This document shows, in pieces, positions 1-9,939 of a DNA stretch of 64,000 bases. Positions within the stretch are counted from its first letter, which is position 1. Each line of letters begins with the position of its first letter. The translations under genes were made by a program, and so were the position numbers. This DNA is from Fonsecaea monophora (taxonomy: Eukaryota > Ascomycota > Eurotiomycetes > Chaetothyriales > Herpotrichiellaceae): positions 1 through 64,000 of the forward strand of contig NW_019174015.1 of NCBI RefSeq assembly GCF_001642475.1, in the 5' to 3' direction. The notes beneath the pieces are model-generated. The model saw only the letters and a program-made list of their open reading frames with translations, did no database searches and was not told the origin of the DNA.

Positions 1-187
1 TATTCGCTTTGTATTGTGCTTCGCTCGGCTCTGTGGTGGTATTTCATTTTTGTCTGTGTAGGTTGATTTGTTTTGGTAGGATGGATACACGTCACTCTGT
101 CCTCAACAGGGGTGGTGTGGGCGACGGTTTGTGTTGTATTATGTCTATGCTCATCTCTCTACCTCTCTCACTCTCCCTCTCGCTCTG

Positions 188-234
<47 letters not shown>

Positions 235-1930
235 GCAGATATCTTTGGATACAAGTCAGCCAGGATAGGCCGCCAATTGAACCCAGTCTCAAAGTATCGG
301 GTTGACATCGCTGCTACATCCAATGCCCTCATGTCCCGTTGCTTCGCTCACTGAAGAACTAACCACATTCTCTGAGTAGTTACAGTACTACTCGGGTGGA
401 AAATGACGAGTTGTAAAGCTGAACCACCAGCTCTCGCATTTTGACAGAACAATCTGGGCTTGTGTCTCCAGGTCGCCTTCACCCTCCCAAACCACATTGC
501 CATTGTGCTTGACCAATGACTTCATTCCTGGTAAAAGGAGACAATCAACCTGAAGAGTCCGACTCGTTTTCCTTGCTTGTGGAGGTGTGGGCAAGCTGAT
601 GTGCCAGGCGGACAGGTCTATGATGGGACAACTGTGTCAGAAATATCTGGTTAGTAATCGTTGACCACTACTTGTTAGACGACACACTTATTCGTACGTA
701 CTTGTAGACAAGGTATCATCTCACAATCCTCCTGCTTGGGTCTGATCCTTCACGATATACATGTCCACGGATACCCGAATACCCACACCAGAGCGAATGA
801 ACCACATCAAGTGAGAAGTCCTTGCGTATCCCATGAGGTTCGGAAAGAAACGCAATAAAATCTTGTTCCAAGCCTTTTCCATAAGCAATGGCGTTGTTTT
901 AACCAAACTTGAAGCTTGTTGGATGTACGTGCCACATATCGAAATCGCAGAGATATAGCCACCTGAGCTTCAGCTCGAACAGCCACGAAGGACGATCCGG
1001 GGATAGAAGCATTCAATATGGTTCAGTAAACATGGCTCCTATATCAGGGGAAGAGAGCAGCGGATATCAGCGACTGTCCTGGACGATGTGGCCTTATGGG
1101 AGGCCGAGATCGAGATCTATTCGGAGCCGAATATGACAAAGGCGTCGGGGAGATCGTCCTAAATCGTCCTATATCCAGTCAGGGCATCATTCTTTAGTCA
1201 TACGGCTCAATCAAGGTTGAATAGTCCAGGTGGTTCCCCGGACCTCGTGAGGAATAGAAATTGAATTCACGTTCGAGAAGACAGGGATATCAGGGTTCGA
1301 TCTTCCCCCACTTCCTCGGTAGGGTCCGAGCACAAACAAGTACATTTACCCTCTTCGGAAGTAGCGGGACGAGTGGGCTGCGATAGACCGCATCAGCTTA
1401 ACCCCAGGCGTCTCGGTTGGAGCTATGCACACGGGGCCTGGATGCGCCGAGGAACTGAAGATTTCTTCAGCGTCAGATATTTGTAGAGACTCCCTTAAAC
1501 ACAGTCATTCTCAATTCTGACCTATCGTCCACTGGAATTACGAATCCTTAAATCTATTTGTCAAGAATCTTCAGACGAAGGTTGTTGTTTGGCCAGTGTC
1601 TCGAGAGACTGCGTCTCCTCGTATGCGACGGCGCATGCGCATCGGTTGCGGAGGCGGAAAATGGCCGAGGGGCATCACTTCCTGCGCATTTCCGGGCACT
1701 GCGAACCACGATGAATGAACCGTCACCGACCTCAACTTCCTCGACGGCATCTCGATCGATTCGCAGCCGTCGATATGAAACCTTGGCTACATGGCGGGTT
1801 TCGAATGCGCCCCCCAAAAGATACAGGGTGCGTTTGGTAGACATTCATCTCGAGGCATTACCATTGCCTCGTTGATGTACTGTCCTCTGTGCGAGAAATG
1901 GAACAAGACCATACCTGACTCCTCCCCAAG
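1..1930. other. Region without a recognised gene, holding a CT microsatellite
   Basis: I find no convincing coding exon here. Open frames on both strands are short and lack family similarity. The stretch contains a pyrimidine microsatellite near position 155-231 and otherwise unstructured sequence. The first exon(s) and promoter of the transcription-factor-like gene that follows should lie in its right-hand part, perhaps after position 1550, but I could not fix them. Confidence 0.6.
155..231. repeat. CT dinucleotide microsatellite
   Basis: An imperfect then nearly pure CT run; positions 201-231 are essentially uninterrupted. It lies in non-coding sequence. Confidence 0.9.
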
Positions 1931-3324
1931 GACAAGCATGCAGCCAACCTGGAAGACCCAAAGTCGCCGCTGCGACAAGGCAAACCCGAATATGAGGGTC
2001 ACAAGCAGCCTCTATCTCGAATCAAGAGAACATCATCGACAGACCTGACCTCCGATATCCTGTGGATAGACGATTCACCACCCAATTCGCCCTTGAGCGA
2101 GATCAGGTCCATCCTAGATCCCTTCTGTGCATTGCCGTCAGATCTCCCTCGGGAGGATCAACAGTTGCTTCAATTCTGTCAGTAACCCGTGCGGGTTCTT
2201 TATCTGTCACCTGCAGTGTCTTTTTTGCTAACGACAAGGTCGAAGACATCTCTTATCTCCCACATGTCTTGTACGGCACGAAACCTGACCCCCTTTTCAG
2301 CTCTGTTCGGGATGTCAGCCTGGTGAACACTTTGAAATCGCCCTTCGTTCTGCAATGGATGGTGGTCAATGCCCAAGGTCTATTGTTATCACTCACAGGA
2401 GGTCAAGAGACGCCGTCTTTTTTCCGCCGAAAAGCCCTCGCATACCTTACTATGAAAGATCGGCTTGAAGGCGCTTCTGGGGATCAGCTCTCGGATGACT
2501 TTATCTTCGGCATCATCATGGCGACCGTTGCTGAGTCGAGAATATCGCCACCGGGGGTCTCGAACATACACCTAAAAGCTTATGAGGCCGTTGTCGCAGC
2601 CAGGGGAGGTCTCAGGGCCATTCTTCTTGCTTCAGCCGATCCCATCCCCCACACAAGCCATTTGATGCCGCTTGTCGTTAGCGATCCTCTACCCGACGAA
2701 GTTGTTTTTCGGGAACACCACTCTGACCAAGCTATTGACGTCCTCCAATTTCTGGCCAAAGGTGAAAATAAGGTCGACCCCTCAAAGTTGATCTTCAGCA
2801 CCACAGACAAGCAAGTTCCCCACAAGTCTGAGCGAGCTTCATCGTTAAAGTTGACCATGGATGACGACTTATATCCACCCCTGGCTTCCAAGGCAATTGA
2901 ACCGTTCCTGCAACCAGATATCTGGGAATACCCGAGGTATACCAAGATCTCCTCGCATTTCCTGGCCTTGTTTATCATGGTATCAACGTTGTGGAAGTTG
3001 CGGAGGACTTCCTTGCTGCAGCGATTCTTCCTTGACCGGGCGGACACCCTTTTCGTGAAGAGCAGTGCGCTGGACTCCGATGGGAAATATATGATCACCC
3101 TCGAGGGGTTCTCGTGGCTCGTGATCAAAGCGGGATTTGAGGTCTACGAAGCCTTTGGCGACAAAAAGGTCATCCACTGCAATAAAGTGGACATGCTGAT
3201 GGACGCTGCCTCCGGATTGAAACTTCTGATGGTCTGCGATGAGCCCGTCAGAAGGGATTTGATTGCGTTCCTCTGTCGATGTCTCCTCGATATTCGCGAG
3301 ATGCCTAGTATTGACAGTGATTAG
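1931..3324 (+). CDS. Fungal-specific transcription-factor-like protein, 5' end unresolved
   Basis: The protein resembles the large fungal family of transcription-factor-like proteins that have the fungal-specific (DUF3468-type) middle region but no visible zinc cluster. Family-like stretches are the segment DPFCALPSDLPREDQQLL at about 2117-2170, a downstream ARGG motif, and a helical C-terminal region. Coding switches from frame 2 to frame 1. This is explained by an intron at 2182-2216 (GTAACC to CTGCAG, 35 nt, phase 2), giving exons 1931-2181 and 2217-3324. That intron is unusually short, so a frameshift is an alternative. Position 1931 follows a plausible acceptor (branch point CTGAC then CCAAG), but the exon with the start codon was not found. 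The stop codon is at 3322-3324. DNA binding is not shown by the sequence. Confidence 0.6.
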
Positions 3325-4381
3325 CCACCATGTAGAAAGAGAGAAACACGGAAGGCAAATAAGCAGGGAAACTTCACAGCGAGAGAATCAGGCATTTGAG
3401 TGAAATATGTGATTTTCTCTTTCGCAGATATGACAATCCTACGTGTGTCATGTCCAAAAGAGTCTCACCAACCGGCCTGCTAGAACACTCCGTACCCCAA
3501 GGAGGGTCACATTGGTGGTTATCTCGACTGACTAGATATGGACCAAGACACTTCCGACGCACCACAGGATCCTCGAGAGTCAACATGGGTTGCTCAATCC
3601 CGGGTGTCGCTTGAATCTTATGATCGACGAGACATCCTCGTAGGGCTTCCTATCGATGAGCTTTTCGACCATTATTGAAAGATGGTCACATAATGTTTTG
3701 CCGGTTTCCGTGATCCCTTCCTGACCAAGGCTTGGGGCCCATTGGTGACAAAGAGGAGATGATGGCACTCGTGGATTCTCACGACGATCATGTACCCGGT
3801 ACTTTCCTACCAGTGTCTGTAACTATATTGACCGGGCTGCTGGGGTACCGACGAGCCGAGAACTTGTGGTTGCTTCGATAAAGTAAATGCCAAGGCTTTG
3901 CGGAGAGTGCCTCAGGAGCAGAAGGTAAGCCGAGGGCTTGTAAAGCGGCAGGGGCTAAGTGAAACGCGCACACGCGCTGTACTTATAGTTGGACGGATCG
4001 ATTCTATTCTATAGGCGCGACTGCACCTAGCCTATCCCCAACCAAGCACCAGGCTGCACCTACTTATAGGTAAGGATCACCATTGCTTGGCGCAAAGCGG
4101 CCTGCTGACAGCTCCTCTCCCCCCCGACGCTGCTTGACGCCGCCCATTGTGCTTTTGGGCACCAAAAGAGAAAAGTAAGAGACACCAAGGCTGATCGCCT
4201 TCTCCATCTCCATCTCAGTCCTAATCTACCTAAACCCCCCGTCACCCTCATCGTTGCTTTCCCCTTTCCTACCTGCCGCTCCTCACTCACCATGTGATCT
4301 TCTCATATGAAGTGACACGTCTAGAATTCCTCCCCATCATGTCCCGCGAGTGGAAGTCAACACCTGTCCAATAACGACACG
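3325..4381. other. Intergenic region upstream of BUD6
   Basis: No gene recognised. The right part is pyrimidine-rich (about 4090-4290), as is common in fungal promoters, and probably contains the BUD6 promoter and leader. Confidence 0.5.
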
Positions 4382-7300
4382 ATGCAATCATCTGGCGTCG
4401 CAGGAGCCCAGCGGCCTTCGCAGTCTCAGCGTCGACAACAAGACTTCCCCGACGCAATGTATTCTCAAGCCCAACCGGCGGCCATGAATCCTACAACGAG
4501 CTCCGCCTCTCAGGCGAGGTCGTCTTCTGGTTCTGGCCGCTCGCAACGGAGCGCTAATGTGAGTGTTTCTTGTTACCTTTGGATCTCTACTCTGACGAAA
4601 CCATCATACAGCCCGACAAGCAAATATCGCAAATAGAGAAGAGCGTCACTCATCTGCTGGTTGCTACGAAACAATTGCTCGAGACATTGACACAGTGGTC
4701 GCGCGGGCAGGCGCAGGAAGAGGAGGTTTCGGATGTATATGTACGACTGGGATACGAATTTAATCTGGCATGCCGCGCCTTCAACTCAATAGGTGTCGAA
4801 ACCTCCGACCTCGGTCCTGTGCCTGATCTTTTGAGGAATATCCTTGAGGATACTCTAAGCCAGCCCGCATCCCCTCAAGCGCTCGATACCTACCTACCAC
4901 GCATCCGCGACATCATTATCAATCTTCTACATGGCCTCAAGAGGAAGCAGAGCCGACTACGTGGTCGAACAGCAAAGGAAGCCTCCGCAACAACACAATC
5001 GAGACCACCTACTACTCCAGCGAGACAGCCTAGCATATCGACAACAGGAAGCAATGAAACTGGTCTGACGAACATGCTTGACGATGTGGCGATTGGACCT
5101 GCTCCAAGTCTACGTGCCCAATCACCTCCTCAAAGCAGTACGCCAACCGATCAGCCCTGGGTTGATACAAACACTCCGGCTGCGCAACAACCAGGTCGAT
5201 CGTCCATAAATAGACACTCAATGCGAAGGGATGTTGCCCCCCAAATACCTCAATCTGATTCTGGCTCGACATTGTCTTCAGGGACCCTGCAAAATCCTCC
5301 CGGTCAAACGCTTTACCAGGACGTCGACCGATCTCCTTCCGTTCCTCAAGTCCATTTTCCACACCCTCCCCCGCCGCCACCGAAACAAGCAGATGCCCTC
5401 ACGAGATTACAGCGTGGCGGAGATTTGGAGAGGCGGGCTTCGAGAAGATTTTCGGCATACCAAATTCAGAAGCATCTGGGCGCTTCTCCTAATGGTGTGC
5501 CTGTCATCCCAGCTGCTCAAAATTCCCCCATACCGAACAGGGGGAAGGAGGTGCGCGAATCTTTAACTGCCGTTCGGTCACGAAGCTCCTACCAACAATC
5601 AAGATCAAAGTCCCTTCGTCAAGGAGATGTGTCGCCCAGTAGGAGCGGGACTGTCAAGGCTCCCCAACGCATATCAGAAGAGAGAGAGGAGACTCCGATC
5701 CTAACTCTGCAGGAAGTGCCACCAATGCAACCGCCCGAGGACCCTGTCAATTTTGATAGCCCAACTGTTAAAACCCCGGATGAATATCTGCCAATCCCGA
5801 AATCTGTTTCTGGCAGCGGAGATAATCTGCTGGTGGGAGCAACCGTTAATGGGCCCCTCGATCCACCACCCGAGGAGTTGCAAGCAACGCTGTCACTCGA
5901 CTCACAAGCCGTCCCGCCTCTTCCCGAACACAAAGGGTTGGTAGATATAGAAACAATGAAGACGCCTGAGACTGTTCAACGAAGACCACCCGAGAATCAT
6001 ACGCCACCAAGATCGCATGTTGCCGCCTCGGATTCGTCACCTCCACAGGGCAAGGAGTTGACACTTTTCTTGCAATATCGAAGCAAAATCAAGAAATTTG
6101 TACTTGCAGACGGTTACGACGAATTGACCATTGCTAGGTTGCAGCTTGCTTTTATTGAAAAATTTGCGTGGAACACTCAGCACAACGGAGTAGACCTCCC
6201 CGAGATATATGTCCAAGACCCTGTCTCTGGCGTCCGGCATGAATTAGAAGACCTTTCGGATGTCAAGGACCGAAGCGTACTGGTTCTGAACGTGGAAGCT
6301 CTAGATGAAGTCAAAAAACACATTGATGAAGGGATGGGTGGACTTCAAAGAAGTCTGGATGGGGTTCGGTCTTTGCTCGAAGGCCAGAGTACAATGATGC
6401 AGCGATTTGCAGATCGACAGCTCGAAACCTCCAAGGAGATGGCCAGAATGTCTGCTCTGCCTGCGCAGCATCCAGGGCGGACCCCGACACTGGCTCCTGG
6501 TAATTTCACAGCTCCTCCATCTTCGGAGTCCACTCTTCAAGAAATCCAAAACCTTCGCCGAGAGATTGCAGTGTTGCGCCAGACGTACTCCACAATGTCT
6601 TCAGACTTTACTGCAGCCATGAGTGACATTAAGGCCAAGGCCGCCAACGTCAAGGCTGTCGCTGCAGAGGCTGCCAATGCCACATACAAAGGAGATGCCG
6701 GTCGAGCTCATATCAATGAAGGCAAGAAACAACTGTCTGACGACTCTGAGGCGCTCGTCAACCGTGTCGATGATCTTTCAGATATTGTTGAAGAGTTACG
6801 CAAGGATGTCGTGACTCGAGGAGTCAGACCACTTCCTCGGCAACTGGAGGATATCAGTAAAGAAATCAGTGCAGCGGCCAAACAACTCGGTAAGGTCAAA
6901 GAGTTTGTCAAGCGCGAGAAGCCTATCTGGACCAAGATATGGGAGCAAGAACTACAGGTCGTCATGACGGAAAGAGACGATTTGACACAGCAAGATGAGT
7001 TGATGAACGATCTCGATGGTGACCTGGAGGATATCACAAGTGTCTTCAAGCTCGTGGAGGAGGCAACAAAGCAGCAAAACCTGCAAAACGCGAATAGTGG
7101 TCGTCAACCTTCGAGAAACCTTGCCTTCGACACGGATGTTGACCCCCATGAAGCCAAAAGTGGTATGCTAGATGAAGTCCGGGCTCTGCAGCCGAATCAC
7201 GAAAGCCGCCTCGAGGCAATAGAGCGAGCAGAGAAAGTTCGTCAGCGAGAGTTGGAGAGCCGCAAGGTTGGCGAATTTCAGCGTGAGGTCGAAAAGTTTG

Positions 7301-8024
7301 TTGAAGAAGGCAAGTTGAAGAAGACTGGCGGCATGGACGAGGTGGAACGGAGGAGGAAGTTAAAGGATGAGCAGGCGAGGAGGGAGAACTATGAGCGGCA
7401 ACAAGCGAGAGCGGCTGAATTGGAGAAGAAACGTGCTGCCGAGGCGGCGGCGAAGGCGGCGGCGGCAGCAGCAGCAACGGCAGAAGAACCCTCTATTGAG
7501 ACAGATGGGGCTATACCGCGAAACTCGGATCACGACAACTCACAGGACGTGGAAGCGGCTTCGCAGGACGTAAAAGAGGAGGTACATGCGCCCGAACGAG
7601 AGACCTTGCCAGAGTCGGCCCCTGCCCCAGTGATAGATGAGGCTGTCGAGTCGGTTCCAGCGGAGACATCGCAATTGTCAGAGACCGGAGTTGGCAAAGA
7701 AGGTGAAGGCGACAAGGGACTCGGTATGTCATTTTTCCGTGATTCCATGAGTGAGGCTGGTTGACGACATCTTAACATTGTAATACGACTACAATTTCGG
7801 GTCCAGTCCTGAGTCATGTCTCCGTTTTTCAGCGTGTGCAATTTGTTAACTGATTTCTGCGATTCTGCTGTTTGATAGATCCCACGTTTTCCCTTGCGAG
7901 CACTGAGGCCACGGAGAATGGAGCTATGAAGGATGCGAGCAACGAGCACGAGCATGAGAAAGCCAAACCGGAGGACAACAAGGCGGGTGGGAGTTGGTGG
8001 CAGCCAGCTGTCTTTTCCAGCTGA
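4382..8024 (+). CDS. BUD6: Bud6/Aip3 actin-interacting polarity factor
   Basis: Bud6 (AIP3) is a polarisome protein that binds actin and formins and nucleates actin cables at growth sites. I read three exons, 4382-4558, 4612-7723 and 7879-8024, coding for 1144 residues. Residues about 65-170 form the N-terminal helical AIP3 region. A long Ser/Pro-rich linker with PPPPPP follows. The conserved C-terminal AIP3 domain covers about 538-970 and begins with KELTLFLQYRSKIKKFVL. The tail is a Glu/Ala-rich coiled coil. The last intron (7724-7878) has a perfect GTATGT donor in phase 1, and the exon after it stays open and ends in GGSWWQPAVFSS. If the intron is retained, translation stops at 7764 with a different 13-residue tail. 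Length and domain order fit the family well. Confidence 0.93.
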
Positions 8025-8523
8025 GAGCTTCGAACCATTGATTGCAAAGACTCGGGTTTGTTGTTGTGTTTTTGGTCGATGTTCGTTTGCAAACAATTTG
8101 GCAGGCGTGGAGTTGTGGACATTCTTCGTTATGTGTGTTGATACAGTTTGACATATGTTATTAATTTCGGCTCCAATCCGTGCAACGCTGATTTCGAGGT
8201 CTTTCAACCTGTTCCACCGTTCGAGGATACTTTCCGGGCCAAGTAGATATCTGTTGGTTGTTTGTCGTAGAGTTCATTGTCCCATCTCGCAGGTGATCAC
8301 GAAGCCTCTGTCTCTGCCTCTGCCTCTGCCTCTTTGCCCCCGCTGACGACATGTCGATTTGGTGGCCTGCGCGTGGTGTGGTACGTGTGAGAATTAATCT
8401 GCGTCTCGAGAGAGGCTATTACAGCAAACAAGAATCTTCGGAGAACAGGCAAATATGTCGCTTCCCCCTTTTGGCGGCACCTTTTCTCTTTCGCAGGAGA
8501 TTCTCACCCCCTCCCATCCTCTG
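8025..8523. other. Convergent 3' region between BUD6 and RRP1
   Basis: No gene seen. Both neighbours end here, so it should hold two 3' UTRs. It contains a short CTGCCT tandem repeat at about 8311-8333. Confidence 0.6.
8311..8333. repeat. Short CTGCCT tandem repeat
   Basis: About three to four copies of a 6-nt pyrimidine-rich unit in the convergent intergenic region. Confidence 0.7.
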
Positions 8524-9491
8524 TTACCGGGAGAGTTTCTCCTCGGCCAGTTGTACAGCTTCCTTGGCCTTGACCTTGACTCCCTTGCTGAGTGCCTCTT
8601 TAGTGAGCTTTTCGACAGGAGTCATGAACGCTTTGGCGGTGTCGAGGAGGACCGCTTTCTTGGCTGCAGCGGCGTCACCGGCACTGTCACTCTGCTCGGC
8701 CTCGTCGATGGCTTTTTGGGCGGCGCCGAGTTGACCCGCGAGCTCGTCGACCCAGACGTCCAGGACATGCAGCCTCAGCCCGTCCGGCACCTTGCGCTCG
8801 CGAGGGCTGAGGGGCCAGGATTCGAGGATCTCGAGTTGACTCGCGACGAGACTCTGCAGGGTGCGTGAATCGGACGTGGCGTCCGTGACCCAGCCGAGCG
8901 CGAGGCTGAACAGCTCCCTCACGGCGAGACGCACGAGCAGGAGGACCTTGTTCATACGCCACTGGTCGATCGAGACCCACTCCCTGCTCACGGTTTCCCA
9001 GAAGGCGGTCATCCACACGTCGAGCCACGGGTGATCTCCCGGCTTATCGGACCCGGATGCCGCCTGTGAGTCGTGGTCTTTTGCGTCCACGATCCTCAGC
9101 GTCCCGGCCAGTTCGGCGATGAGTTTCTGGACCGACAGGGCGTTTTTGCTGTCGTGCATGTAGAGCGCCACGTAGAAGCCGCGCCAGAGTTGGAGGCACT
9201 CGGTCAGCGACAATGGCGACGAGGGGCTCTGGTCCTCGAGAAATGCCATGATGGTGGTGAGACATGCGCGACGCCGAGACGCCTCTTGCGGTTTCAGAGT
9301 CAGCGCCCGGAGTAGATTCTTGGTATTGTGTGAAGAACAAGAACACAACCACAGTGGACCCGTACTCATTTACATCTCCCAGATAAAACACATGGAAATA
9401 TCCTCCAGAATAAAAACGAAAGGGGGAACGTACCACTACTCGCAAGATCTTTGACCGACGGAATGGTCGCCGCCTCAGCGTGCTGAGCCAT
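8524..9491 (-). CDS. RRP1: Ribosomal RNA processing protein 1 (Nop52 family)
   Basis: This is a nucleolar protein needed for 27S pre-rRNA processing and 60S subunit assembly. Two exons on the minus strand, 9491-9434 and 9284-8524, give 272 residues. The start MAQHAEAATIPSVKDLASS matches the usual N terminus of the fungal family. The intron 9433-9285 has donor GTACGT and a GCTGAC branch point before acceptor CAAG; the phase joins LASS to EASRRR, as expected for Nop52 proteins. The Nop52 domain holds the motif LWRGFYVALYMHDS. An unspliced frame through the intron also stays open but adds residues foreign to the family. The C terminus is Ala/Lys/Glu-rich. It is convergent with BUD6. Confidence 0.92.
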
Positions 9492-9939
9492 GCCTGCGTA
9501 CTTGACTTCGGGGCAATCCTGTCTGGTATGGCGAATGGTGGAAGTATCCCGTAGTTTCAGGGACAAGCTGCACGCCCTGAACACTTCGGAATTCTCGTTC
9601 TCTGGTTCAGTGTGTTGTCATAGGGAGACGGAAATGCCACCAGATGAAAAAAGTTGGTCTTGAACGAGCGAATCGGAGGGCATGTGTAAGGCTTGGCGCC
9701 GGTGGGCAAGGCTGTAGCGACAAGGCTGCTTAGACAGGGCTGCACGAGGCTGGACAAGGCTGAAAGGTGGTAGATTCCCTTTATTCGTTCATTCACTTTT
9801 GTACTATGGAACCACATTTTCTTCCCAGAGGCTACATCCAGTATTCAGAAATCTATGTGCCATTCCAAAATAGTGTTCATGTGCACAAGAAGACGGAATG
9901 AGCCACCAACGCCAGTCCAAATCTGTTACTCTTGCAACG
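9492..9939. other. Intergenic region, RRP1 upstream side
   Basis: No gene recognised. It lies between the RRP1 start and the 3' end of the RGS-LOV gene, both on the minus strand, and should include the RRP1 promoter. Confidence 0.6.

Noticed and set aside
1558..1875. Open frames on both strands before the first gene
   Set aside because: They overlap each other, have no recognisable domain, and do not join in phase to the transcription-factor-like exon.
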